In this document: positions 33,212 to 45,794 of the stretch, one piece after another
Layout: every line of letters starts with the position of its first letter
Numbering within the stretch: the stretch's first letter is position 1
Assembly: GCA_000727475.1 (NCBI GenBank)
Contig: KL647300.1
Span: 874,472 to 938,471, forward strand
Reading direction: 5' to 3'
DNA from: Sarcocystis neurona
Taxonomy: Eukaryota; Apicomplexa; Conoidasida; Eucoccidiorida; Sarcocystidae
DNA: 64,000 bases
Made by a program: the position numbers and the translations under genes
The notes under the pieces: generated by a model
Database searches by the model: none
The model's input: only the letters and a program-made list of their open reading frames with translations
Told to the model about the DNA's origin: nothing

Positions 33212-35525
33212 AACGTGAACACGGCGTCGGCAAAGAGCCGATGCGCGCTGCTTTAGCGGCGGAAAAGAATACACGGCCTCATATGAAAAACAAAATCCTC
33301 CCAAATCACTATCAATACCTCTAAGCATTAGCGCACGTGAATGAAATAGTGGGAACCAGCACTTCGGTACGACACAGGTAGCTGCGAAGGCCTTCGCACT
33401 CCTTTTTACGGACCCACGAGCTGCATACACACGTGTGTAACACGAACTCATACACATGTCTATGCAAACTTATATGCGTCGAAAGACGAAGAAAGGTATT
33501 CTCTGTCGTGCGCCAGGAGGCCACCGATTCCTGCTGGGCTCCTGGTGGGCCTCTAGGGGAGCTCGTCGCTGGAGGCGCCACCCGCCTCGAGTTTCGGTCG
33601 CAGTCACGCTTTCTCACCGTCTACACGCACGAACACATCATTCATGCGTAACTAGATCCCCAGACTCGCCCGCACAGATGTATGTCTGTATTCATATGTA
33701 CGCCTAATGAAGCATACTCAGAGCTACACAAACAGGTGCGCAGCACTTTCTTTCACGCGCGTTCACGCACGTTATCGTACAGGTCGTCTCCGTGAGCCTG
33801 CACGTGGTGCGTACGGCTCCTTCTTCCAGCTTTCTCGTATAATGCAGTTTGAATTCCTCGTGGTAAACACACTGTGAAGCTGGTGCAGAAGTGTCCAGCA
33901 GCGCTCCGACCCTCGTCTTTGTAGGAATTACGACCAACGCACTGCTTAAAAAGGTGCGACAGAAGGGACCGTGCCGTGTGTGCACCCCGACGGACATACC
34001 GGTTCATAGTAAATGTGTCGGCGAACACAGAGATGTTGTGCACACACGCTGAAGCTGTGAAGAGAGCCTGTACTTTATGTATACAAAGAGCTCACCTGCC
34101 AGCAGGTCCTCTTTCGTATTTGAACGTGGAGGGTCTGTACACGCATGAGATGTCTCTCACGGCGTCTTCCCAGAGCAACCACTGGGAGCGCACACGCACG
34201 CACGTCACGTCCCTACACCTCTCAATCCGCTGCGCTCCAGGCACGCACGCGCAGGACTGTCTCGGTGGGCCGTTTTCCGCATGACACCTCTTTGTTTCTG
34301 TCGTGTTGACAAATGTCGTCTACGCAGATATCTGTGCATACGTGTGAGCCACTGTCGAAAATCCTGTAAATTCTGGGTGCGCCCTGCAGATATCCTGACA
34401 GTTTCTCATCAGGAATTTGACCAGCGGAGGTTTGCTTTCTCCACGTGTTTTGACATGTCCAGGCACTACGTTGTCGTGAAACTATAAGTGGAACGTGTGA
34501 ATACATCTTTTCTTCACGGGCTCGCTTCACGTCCGCGCCGGATCGCGCCCTTTCCTCTCGTCGGACAGAGACGCATCCAGACGTGTATGACGCAGTATGC
34601 ACGAAGAGACACGACTTGTCAGCTGCGGCGTGTTACACTCCCCGGGTTCTGGGATACTCGTGTTGCTGCCGCTGTTGTGCTTCACTGGCCTGCCCCCTGC
34701 CATTCGGGTCGCAGCAGCAGCTGCACTCGCGTGGGTGTCCGGGAGCCGCGATATCATCTCGAAAGCCCGCGGACACGCCTCCCCCGGAGAGAAAGCACAC
34801 AGGTACACAGTCCCATCCACATAGGCGTGTGGAAACAACTATAGTCGATAAACTGCTCCACGTACTACCAGGCAGAAGCAGGATGTGGTGGGTCAGCAAC
34901 TACATCCGCACAGGTACGTCTACGCGCGTCACACGCATGTGGGTGTTAAATCTGTTGCGTGCAGACGTGCGCTCGTGGGACTCCCACACGGAAGCGCTTT
35001 TCCATGCGCTTGAGACTCCTCCTACGAATTATCATCCTGTCCAGAGAGAGACCACACCCCTGGACACTCCTTTCTGCCTAAAATATCCAACGAATACACG
35101 TACATATATATATATATATTGTAAACAAGGTGTGTATCTCTTCGAGTGTACACCCGCGCGTGTGCACCAGTGTCACACAACTTTCGCTGCCGGCTGGCGA
35201 GAGACCGGTCAAGTGCAGGTGCCCGGTGCACACAAAGTAGAAATTAAACAGGGATAAATATAATAGGCAGGTGTACTTACTGTGAAGAAAAACAAGTGGG
35301 CAGCTACACCAAAAGGACGCAGAGATACAGAGAAACGTAGTGCCTTCGTGTGAACCAAAGTCCTCGTTGTTAGATGAGGCATATAACGCGTATCCGCACA
35401 CTACACCGGAAGGTACCGACCAAACGCCGCTGTATTTCTTGGTGTATGGAAGAATCTTTATTAGAAAAGAAGTCGACAGTTCTTCAGCATCAGTCCTTTT
35501 GGTAGGGACCTCATCTTAAATGCCT
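33212..35525. other. Convergent intergenic interval
   Basis: Lies between the stop of the + strand coiled-coil gene and the 3-prime side of TSR1. Only short frames, plus a TA microsatellite at about 35100-35120. The longest frame is 224 codons (34583-35257, +), non-repetitive and unrecognised. No terminator or polyadenylation signal could be assigned with confidence. Confidence 0.4.
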
Positions 35526-36044
35526 CTATCGCTGTTTTTCTTCTCGTCCACTTAGTCCTTCTCTTTCAACACTGCTCCTGCTCTTCCTCTCGCGACCACG
35601 TCGCTGCAGCCTCTCTTCCTGTTGCTTCTCTAACGCAGCATGACCCGCGGCCGCTGCTGATTGTTGCTGCTTATTGCTGCTGCTGCGGACTGCTGCTGCT
35701 GCTGACTGCTGATGTGGACTACTACTGCTGTGGCTGCCAACTGCTGCTGGTGCTGCTGCTGACTGCTGCTTTCTTCCCTGTGACCCCCGCCGCTCGGGGT
35801 GGTGAAGGTGGCCGCTACTGCTGTGTGGGGGATGCTGCCGTTGGTGTGCTCCTGATCCAGTCGCACCCTTTGCCCGCTGTTCCTGTGCCTGCTCCTGCTC
35901 GTGCTGCTCCCCACTGCTGGTCTTGCTGCTGTCGACTGCCGCAACTTTTACTTGAAACAGCCGCTGCGTCCGGCCCGTCTGCGCTGCTCCTGGTACTCCC
36001 GCTGTACATACACACTGCTCCTCCGCGTCAACCAGAAGAGGCAC
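35526..36044 (-). CDS. Ala/Ser/Gln-rich frame just downstream of TSR1, doubtful
   Basis: A 172-codon minus frame about 100 bases beyond the TSR1 stop, Gln/Ser/Ala-rich and ending in a basic stretch (RLQRRGRERKSRSS). It could be a small gene, but the CAG tracts alone could keep it open, and its position fits the TSR1 3-prime UTR. No domain. Confidence 0.2.
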   Translation of the reverse strand: MPLLVDAEEQCVCTAGVPGAAQTGRTQRLFQVKVAAVDSSKTSSGEQHEQEQAQEQRAKGATGSGAHQRQHPPHSSSGHLHHPERRGSQGRKQQSAAAPAAVGSHSSSSPHQQSAAAAVRSSSNKQQQSAAAAGHAALEKQQEERLQRRGRERKSRSSVEREGLSGREEKQR

Positions 36045-36146
36045 TTTTTACACACCGCCCCCCCTCACGAACCAAAAGACGCAACTTTCACTTCAAGCAG
36101 CTGCTGCGTGTGCTTCGGGGACACGCGAACCACGTTTCCTCTTCTG

Positions 36147-36380
36147 TTACGCAGCAAGCATCTCTACGTCTTCACAGACAGCCCGCGGCTGCTGCTGCTG
36201 CTGTAGCTGGTTCTGCTGTTGTAGCTGTTTCTGCTGTTGTAGCTGGTTCTGCTGCTGCTGCTGGTTTTCCTGCCCTCCTTCCCCAACGACGTAGTCGTTG
36301 GTGGGCTGTTGATACACGAGGCCGTTCCACGCAGGGGGATACCATTTCGGAAAGACGCGTTTATACAAATGCATGCATAC
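36147..36380 (-). CDS. TSR1: TSR1 exon 14 (last)
   Basis: Acceptor TTGGTGTTTTAG. Reads [13 protein letters not shown], the conserved C-terminal block, then a lineage-specific tail rich in Gln/Asn/Leu/Lys, ending EDVEMLAA and TAA. The polyglutamine tail is an addition relative to human TSR1. Confidence 0.92.
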   Translation of the reverse strand, partial: VCMHLYKRVFPKWYPPAWNGLVYQQPTNDYVVGEGGQENQQQQQNQLQQQKQLQQQNQLQQQQQPRAVCEDVEMLAA

Positions 36381-39300
36381 CTAAAACACCAACAGCAGCA
36401 GCAACAGCAAGAGCACCAACAGCAGTAGCAGCACCAACAGCAGCAGCAGCCGCAGCAACAGGAACAGGCGCAGCAGCACCGGCAGCAGCAACAGCAGCAG
36501 CCGCAGCAGCAACACCAGCAGCGGAAGCAGCAACAGTAGCAGCAGCAACAGCCGCAGCAACAGCAGCAGCAGCTGCAACAGCAACAGCAGCAGCCGCTGC
36601 AACAGCAACAGCAGCAGCAGCTGCAACAGCAACAGCAGCAGCAGCTGCAACAGCAACAGCAGAAGCAGCTGCAACAGCAACGGCAGCAGCAGCTGCAACA
36701 GCAACAGCAGCAGCGGCTGCAACAGCAACAGCAGCAGCTGCTGCAACACCAACAGCAGCAGCAGCTGCAACAGCAACAGCAGTAGCAGCAACACCAGCAA
36801 GAGCAAAAGCAGCTGCAACACCAAAAGCAGCAGCAGCTGCAACAGTAACAGCAGTAGCAGCAACACCAGCAAGAGCAAAAGCAGCAGGAGCAACGGCAGC
36901 TGCGGCAGTGTCGGGAAGACGGCGGCAGCACCCACAAGTGCAGCTGCCATATAAACGAGCCGGTGCAACAGCAGCAGCACGTGCATCAGCAGCACCAGCA
37001 CCATGCGCGCGGCAGCAACAGCACACAGAGCAGCAACTGCAAAAATGGCAGACGCGCAACAGAAGCACCGTTAACAAGCGAAACACCAGCAACAGCAGCA
37101 CGGTGAAAAGGCAGCAAACACGTCTGGCAATCAGGGAACCAGCGCAGCAGCAGCCGAAGGAGGACAAGCCGCGAACCACCAACGCTCTACAACGCGTAGT
37201 GTCAAATAACGGCACGAGACTAGACGCACCAGCACCCCTAGCGAAGAAATGTCACGTCGAAAGGCAGCAACAGTCCCCCGAACAGCAGCAGCAGCAATAC
37301 TCCTGGACGCACGAACAGCAGCCCTGTCAGCAGCTGTCCTCGCACCGGCACTGCCGCGGCCAGAGGCAACTAGCAAGGACCCACAGCAGCAGCTGCCACA
37401 GCACTCGAAGAGCCACCAGCCTCAGAGCCAGGAGGAGCTATGAGAGGAGCGGCAGCGCCAGCGGCAGCAAGAGCAGCCGGATCGCAGCCCGGAGAAAAGC
37501 CAGGGGTATGAATGACCTACGGTATCGTCTTGTTTGACAGGGAGATTGAAGCGGCACTTCATGTAGCCGTGCGTGCCCAGCGGCTGCAAAATATTGCCTC
37601 GCAGTCCTTTCTTCGTATGGAGTTCAACTGGCATGAACCACCTGCAGCCGCACACACACGTTGAGAAGGACGCAAGTATACATATATATACATTTATCCA
37701 CACATATGTACATGTAGCCAATAAATACATATCTCTACATATGTATACATACAGACACACGTATGTGTCAGTCCTTTCTTCGTATGGATTTCAACTCGCG
37801 TGAACCATCCAGCCGTTCAGTCACGTTGAGAGGCACACACGTATACACATACATATACATATATATATGTATATATATACATATAGTTATCCACATATAT
37901 ATGTACGTGTAGCCTTGTTGAATTCTGCGACGTCTTACGCAGGTGTATACACGTATACAGATAGACATGAAAGAATCCTGTGCGGTCGTCAGAAACGCGC
38001 AGAAAGCGTCGCTCTCGCACATACTTCAATTCCCACACATCCCCACGCGCTCCGTACAGCAATTCCCAGGACAGCAAGGCAGATATTTACTTACCACACA
38101 TATTTTTATATATTTATAGAGGTGAATTATGCGCTCTTTTCTGTGTGTAGATACACATCAATTGAAGTGCTCTCGCCTCCTCAGGCGCGCATACATATTG
38201 TCGTAGAGCTGCACGTCAATCAACGTGCGACGTGCTTCCGGCCAGAGCTGAGTCTTCAGCTACATACACATGACCACGCCATAGATACAACCTCATACAC
38301 ATACACACACATGCTTACGTGTGTGTATATACGTAGACGCGTACGCCGCCTCAAGTGGAGTATACACACTTTACGTGTGCGCTTATATACGGACTCACAT
38401 GCAACATATATATACGTATGCGCAAACCCCGTCTCAAATACAAAGAATGTCTATACTTGTGGGCGCGTATGTATGCGCATATACCGCCTCATATGTAATA
38501 CAGACGTGCACGTATATATGTGGGTGTACGTGCATGCCCCGTCTCAAACGTACTACATTATTACCTCTACACACGTACACATACGCACCTTCAAAGGAGA
38601 ATATATACATATATATATATATATATGTATATGGGCGCCTATACGGCCTCATACGTAGTATTTGTGTATACATGTGGGCGCACGTGCGTGGTCCAGCGTA
38701 ATATATATTTTATATCTAATATTATATATACGTATATATGTGTGTGCATATATGCGCGTCTTTCAATGAAATACATACGTATGTATGTAGATATAAGTGG
38801 ACACACGACCTCACAAGTTATATATATGTAGGCGCATTCATGATTTTATAGGTAATACATATATATGTGTATATACGTATCTACGAATGTGACAACGGGC
38901 CGGCGCCTACGTATCCACATTCATGTGTATGTTATAAAGTTGAAGGCCAAGAATATGTGGGCTTGATGTTGCATGCGTGGATGTGTGTATATTTACCGAA
39001 TATCGCGAGGGTTGAAAAACATGTAGCGAACAACGGCCTTGCGCTTGTGGACGCGGAAGGGGTAGCCGGTCAGTATGATCCTCTTCAAAATGATTCTGTT
39101 GCTGCTGCTGTGCAAGACGCTTCCCCACGCGCAGACTTGCCAGGCATCTGGACAAGCAGCAGCAGCCGCACAGAGGGCAAAAAGAAAAAAAAGCGGCAGC
39201 AGGAGCGGCGCATTAACAGCTGACGACACAAACGTCCTACCGGCTGCTGCAGCCGCAGCAACAGCCGCAGCAGTTCACGGCGGGCAGACGCAGATGCCTG

Positions 39301-42300
39301 CGGCGGCGGCAACAAGTTGAGTCCCCGCAGAAGCAGAACATCAATTCAGTCCGTCCTACGCCTCTTCTTCCACCAGCAGCAGCAGCCGCGGCAGCTGCGG
39401 GCCCAGCAGCAGGGCCCAGAACATCAAGTCACATCAGCAGCAGCAGGTCTTCACGAAGACGGAGCAGCGGCAGCAGCGGTTCCAGCAGTAGCAGCAGCAA
39501 TTGCAACATGGCCCATCGTACCCACATCTGCGCCAAGCGAGGAAAATCTCAAATGAGGACGTTGTCTGCACAGCACCACGAGCGCGAGAAATATCAACTG
39601 TAGCAGGAGCGCGCGCGCAGCAGCAGCAGAAGGGCAGCCCACATCAGCAAGACCGTTTCAACCGCAGCAGCGCACCTCTTCGATCATCAAGAACAAGAAA
39701 ACCCACTGCATGGAGCGGCGTTGTGCGCTCTTCAACAGCACAAACCTCTGTGCCGCGGCTTCTGTCGACCTGCCTCTCCCACCCAGACACCAACTTCTCT
39801 CCCCATGTGGACGAACAGCAGCAACAGCAGAAGCAGAACGCGGAAAAGCGCCAACGGCAGCAACAGGGCTCACAGCCGTAGCCGCAGAGCTCAGCAGCAG
39901 CGGCAGGACTTACGCAGCAGCAACAGCAGGACTCACACAGCAGCAGCAGCAGGACTCACGCAGCAGCAGCAGCAGTCACTAGCCCGTCAGGAGATGGCGA
40001 GGTCTCAAGCGAAGAGTTTCCTCCGCACATTTCTAATTTTCTCATGTCTCATTTGAGGCATGACTATACATATATATATATATATACATATATGTATACT
40101 ACAGGACAAGCAAATATATACGAAATGTTACGAGTTCCATACGACTAGGTCCGCCCCAGATGCGACGATGCGTGTCAACTCGTGGTCGCTCTCCCGCGGT
40201 CCTTCTGCTGTGACCTACCGTGGACTGCAGCCGGCGCTATCGGTGCTGCTGCTGCAGTTGACGACGAGCAGGCTTGCTGCTGCTGCGGCTCTTGCGATTG
40301 CTGCTGCTCTTGCGGCTGCTGTTGTTTGTTTTTGTTGTTGGGGACGAAGACGAGGACCGGCGTGGGCGGAAACATCGTACAGCAGTAAAGAGACGCAATG
40401 CAGGAAGAGGACGGATGGAAGAAGGGAAGAAACTTCGCTTTCTCTGTCGCGGCTGTTCCCCCACTTCCGCTTGTCGCGGCAACGGTACTGAAGATTGGCC
40501 GCCCTACAAACCTGTCGCAGCAACAGCAGCAGCAACAGCAGCAGCAACAGCAGCACAGACGCAAGAGTTGCAGTGTATGTGACGTGTCAGGACGGGTGTC
40601 TCTGGCCCTTTTACAGTAGCAGCACCACAGAAACTCTGTCACAAGAATGCAGCAATAGGCAGCCGCGCCGCACATGCAGTAAACGCAGCAGGAGCGGCAG
40701 AAACGCGACTGTTACCGCGCAGCTGCAGCACAGTAGCTGCAGCATCTACCGCTGCAGCACCACAGCAAATTCCGGGTATAAAGCACCAGCAAAATCGAGA
40801 CAGGCACAGCGGCAGCAAGAGAGAGACAGACAGAGGAGCCGCAAGAGACAGACGGAGCAGCGGCATTGCCGAGACAGACACAGCAGCAGCATTACCGACA
40901 CAGACACAGCAGCAGCAATACCGAGACAGACAGCAACAGGAGACAGACAGAGCAGCAGCAACATCAACGATGCGCCGTCGTCACGACACACACACACACA
41001 CAGCGGCAACAGAAGGACTATCTGCTTCCAGGCACACACACATACGCATAAACACCAGCAGCAACAGCAGGACTTCCTTCGTCGTAACAGCAGCAGGAGA
41101 CCTGCCTCGCGACAGCAGGAGCAGCAGCAAGAGACCTGTCGCAGCACCAGCAAAAGTCCCGCCGCCTGCGATGCCCACTCGAGCAGCCGCACCAAACGCA
41201 GCCACATATGAACACGAGGAGGGCCTCAACAGCGGCACCAACAGCAGCAAAAGCAGCAGGCGGAGCAGCAGCCCCACCGCAGCAGCTTGTCATAGGAGAT
41301 GAGCTCTTCCGAATGTGCCGTCCCCGCAGCAGTTCCTGAGATATATCTGTGTGGCACCTTTTCTTCTTTTTTCTTCCCCGTGCTGCCCGGCCCCCCTCCC
41401 CCGGCGCTTGCACTTTTCTCTACCCCTCCGTCTAGACGTGTAGTGGTACAGAGACGTCGAAAAAGCGGAGACGCTGCGCAGGCGGCCACTTGGGTGACCG
41501 GGTCACTTTTGCGCTATTTCTACAATATTCCTCGGTTGTGACGCAGCGTCGTTCAAACGATGACCTACCTTCGAAACCCGCAGGCGAAGAGAAGTTCCTC
41601 CTTGCTTTTGATAGACCTCTTCTGGACGTCACTGTCGATTCCTCCACGTGTCAAGGAGAGATGGACCACAGACACGGCAGTTTCAAAGGGTAGTACCGTC
41701 GAGAGAACCAGGTGCCCGGGCAGCAGCTGCCGTGACCCTGCGCCGTCCGCGGCAGCACCGCCCGAAGAGGCACCCGCTGCAGCGCAACTTCCGGCAGCTG
41801 CGGCAGCGACAGCCTCGGCAGTTGCTGCCGAAAGAGACGACGCAGACGACGAAGAAGATAAAGAAGAAACGGCGGTGGGACAGGACGGAGGTGCAGCAGT
41901 AGACGAAAAAGCGGAAGAAAAAGAGGAAGAGGATGCGAGAGAAGAAGGAAGGGGAGGCAGGCCTGCAAGTTGCTGTCGCAACTGGTGGACAGTGCGCTGC
42001 AGCAGCGGCTGGGCCGAACACCGCAGCAGTAGCTGCTCCCACAATCCGGGGGAAGAGCAGCCGGACGAAGGAAGGGCAGAAGATCCGCCGGAGCAGCAAA
42101 TTGACGAGGGCGCGGCAACACTACCCTCTCGAGCGTCGTCGCACGAAGTACGCCCACACCCACCGGCAGACGCAGCAGCCGCAGACGCGGCACCCGCAGA
42201 CGCAGGCGCAGCAGGAGCAGACGCAGCAGCAGCAGATGCAGCAGCCGGAGAGGCAGCAGCAGCGGATGCAGCGGCAGCTGCAGCAGGGTCGAGAGAGAGA

Positions 42301-45300
42301 GGCGTGAGATGGAGAGGGATAGTAATGCGGCAGAGGCGTCCATGAAAAATGTTGCGCGCGCACAAGTTGCGTAGCGTTGCGTACGCGTACTTCTGCAGGC
42401 CCTGCACCACCCGACGCAGCAGCAGCAGCAGCACAAGCGCAGTCCTCACGAAAATAGTAGAGCCACGGCGTGATCTCAAGAAGAGGCAGGACCACTGCAG
42501 TCGCAGGCCACAGCTATATAAAAAAGGGATCAACGGCATGGCCACCACGCCGAGCAGCAGCAGGTCAGTCGTCTTCTTCGTCAACGGTGACCGCAGCACT
42601 GGTGCCAGAACCACCAGTCAACGCAGCAACGGCGACAGCACTCGGGGTGTTGCGACAGCAGCAGCAGCAGCAACAGCCACGTGTGGTTCAAGCACCGGAG
42701 CAGCACAGCAGCAGCAGCAGCAAGCGCCCGGTTACACCAGCAGCCCTTGCAGTTCACAGGTGACGTCGCAGCAGCAGCAGCGGCTCGACGGTGATGCACG
42801 GCCGCCAGGAGTTTATGCGCACGCCGGCGAGCGACGGGATGGCGACAGTTTACTCGTACACAACGGCTTCAGCAGCAGCAAGGACTAAAGACGAGCACAG
42901 CTCTTAGGAACCGCGGCGGACTCGTGTCAGCCGAAGTAGTCCCGAGACGTCTACCAGCAACAAGCGAGCAGCCGCAGCAGCAGGTCGATATCTGTGCGGC
43001 TGCAGCTCCTGACAGACGACCGCGGCGTCACGAGGTGGTTCTCCCCCTCCCCCCCTCGCCCGGCAAATCGACGGCCACTGGTGAATATCACTGTTAACAA
43101 GTTTTGATAAACTGCGTGCCTCGTGCTTTCCTGCTGAACTCCTTGTGTAGAGAGAAGACGTCAAGTTGCCGTCACATATACGGAGAGTCGGCTGCCCCCG
43201 GCGCTGCTGCACCTGCCAATACAGAAGACGTTTCTAAGAACAGCGACGAGATTCTCCCGCACCTGTTGTTCAGACGCATAGGAGAGTCACAGAGAAAATC
43301 AAAGAATCCCCACAGGTATACCTACGGCAGCAGCAGTAGCAGCAGAAAAACGACAAGAGGCTCATTCTGATGGTTTCCAAGAAGAAGACGGGAAGAGACG
43401 AAGAATCAAGAAAAAACCACGATAAAAGAAGCGTCGCCTCGCCTCCCACCCAAGGATTAGAAAGGGCCAGAAAAAGGCAGTAACAATCAAAAACACGAGC
43501 ACTGTCTCACACACGTAAGTGCAGCCACACACACACACACATACGCAGAGAAATAAGGACCGGGCAAGCCTCGCATGTGTGGACTGGCAGTACGGGGTCG
43601 ATGAGGAATTTACGAAAAAAAAGGATGACGAAGAATTCAAGAGGAAAAGGGAAGAGTAGACGAAACAAGAAGAGGACGAAGAAGGCGAAGAAAATTCACC
43701 TTGAAACGCTGAAAATCAACGACGCGTGAGTACTCGAGCGGCAGGTCGGTGTCGCGGTTCCACGTGGATGTGCGGAAGCTTTTCAACCCGCGGTATTTTT
43801 GAAAGCGCACGCGGGCCTCGGCGTCCAGAGGCGTATCCACCTGTCGACGGAGAACAAATTCGCGAGTCGCGTGGGGAGGAGAAAAAGGACGAAACCGCGA
43901 AGAAGAGGCCAAAAACACGCGAAGGTTGGAGGCGACAGAAAACAAGCGAAGCAGCAGCAACAAAGACTCTGCGAAAGGTGCACTACACTCCAGAGAGGAG
44001 GGTGGTGGTGACGCGAGAAGATAAAGAAAGGAGAAAAAAGACCGCACAAAGGGGGGGGGGGCCAGAGGGAAGGCGTCACCGAGACGAGACGTCGAAGAGA
44101 AGAACGACGACGAGGACGGGGAGGAGACGCGAGAGGAAGACGCACTGGACGGCACAGAAAGAAACGTGGCGGACGAAGCGGAGAGCGGGAGACGGGGAAC
44201 GCACAAGATTCAGAGAAGTGAGGACCCGGCCGAGAAAAAAACACACGACGTCGGAAGAGACGGACGGAGCGGAGGGCCGCGGCGAGAGAAGGGATGGAAA
44301 ACAACAACATACGCAGAAAAAACGAGCCGAAAACGCGGGAGAAGCACACAAGAGAGACACGCGAAGAAGACAAAGAGGAGAAGGGCAGACCACACGGGAA
44401 GGAGACACGAAACACGCAGCAAGATAGAGGCACTCTCCGCTGCGCCCAGGTGCCACACAAAAACATCCACGGATACTACACATGACCCTAGACGTACTCC
44501 TCTTCTTTCTCGCTGACCTCGACCCACTTTTTTCTCTGTCCCGCTCCTTTTTTTTCGCTCGCGAGCTGTGCAAGGAGAAGACGACGAAGTGTCTTCCCAG
44601 ATGTGCGCGTATGCACTGGTTGGTGAGAAGAGAAATTCACGAGAGAACGTACGGAGGGACGGAGGGGAAAGCGGGCGGACAAAAATTCAACTGCGAATGA
44701 CAGAACACAAGGTGAACCAGAGTTCAGGACTAGACATGCACGAAAAACGCTCTGTTCCCTTCTTCCTCCGCAGCAACAGCAGCAGAAGGAAAAAACAGCC
44801 GCAGCTGCAGCAGCACCAGCAGCTGACACGCACTTCCTGACTCATGTGCCGATGTGTCACGGTCTATCTATTCTTGTACATTAACATTCCCAACGTATAC
44901 GCATATATATACATATATATATAGATACAATAGTACATATATATATATGTTATTACTATTATGCATATGTGAGAGTTCGACGCATATGTGTATCGTAACG
45001 TCCTGGCAACACATGGATTTCTTCCGAATGAGTGTCTGTCCCTATAACGACGCAGAACAAAGAAGAATTACCAAATAAATATGTACATGTATGTGACAGC
45101 TCGGGCGTCTATAGCAAAAGAATAATCGACAATTACCTCGTCGGGAAACTCCAAGTCCTCGGCTGCGCGCTGCTCGATCGTGAAATTCCGCTTCGCGTTG
45201 CTGCGACAAGGAAAGAAGTCATGAGATGCACGCCAACGACACACACGAAACACCTGGGCGGACGGTGTACGTACACCCAGAAGGACCGTGTACGCACACC

Positions 45301-45683
45301 CAGGAGCACGCAGTACGTACAGCCAGGAAGACGGTGTAAGTACACCCAGGAGGGCGGTGTACGTACACCCGAAACTAGGCAAATGCGATGCGAACACGAC
45401 GGTTACAGAAACGCAGGGAAGATGTAGAAAAAAGCATTTCGACAGCAGTTCAAACCACGGCTAATGATCCGTCAGAAGCTCCACGGAAAACGAGGGCAAC
45501 GGGCGTGCAGCGCCTGCGAAACTCTCATTTGCGTAGGGCGTACGTACACTCGAAATGGCATTGCCACGCACCCACCCCCGGGGGGCAACATACAGGGAGC
45601 GGTTATACACCGCGACCATATGTAACTCCACACCGCGTGTACGTAAACACACAGATCTACACCCACGGCTCCATCAGCATATT

Positions 45684-45714
<31 letters not shown>

Positions 45715-45758
45715 TTATTATACAGAGAGAGACACAGGGACACGTACATATATATATG

Positions 45759-45794
<36 letters not shown>

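Noticed and set aside
35714..37537. Plus-strand 607-codon Ala-rich frame
   Set aside because: It runs across the last two TSR1 exons and a CAG array in antisense, with no non-repetitive conserved part.
39075..39320. Plus frame beginning with a signal-peptide-like [13 protein letters not shown]
   Set aside because: It is antisense to TSR1 exon 12; the leucines are CTG triplets opposite CAG codons.
41226..41489. Minus frame containing ASPLF, similar to the TSR1 FRASPLF block
   Set aside because: Its phase does not fit exon 10, and exon 11 at 40511-40219 supplies the block (FVGRPIFST) with matching phase and continues into further TSR1 homology.
41560..42345. Plus-strand 261-codon frame with an acidic Asp/Glu stretch
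   Set aside because: It is antisense to TSR1 exon 10, whose conserved [12 protein letters not shown] block is firm. The acidic look comes from the pyrimidine tract of the minus-strand intron read on the other strand.
43726..44427. Plus-strand Arg/Lys-rich 233-codon frame
   Set aside because: It overlaps TSR1 exon 8 on the opposite strand and is explained by purine bias.
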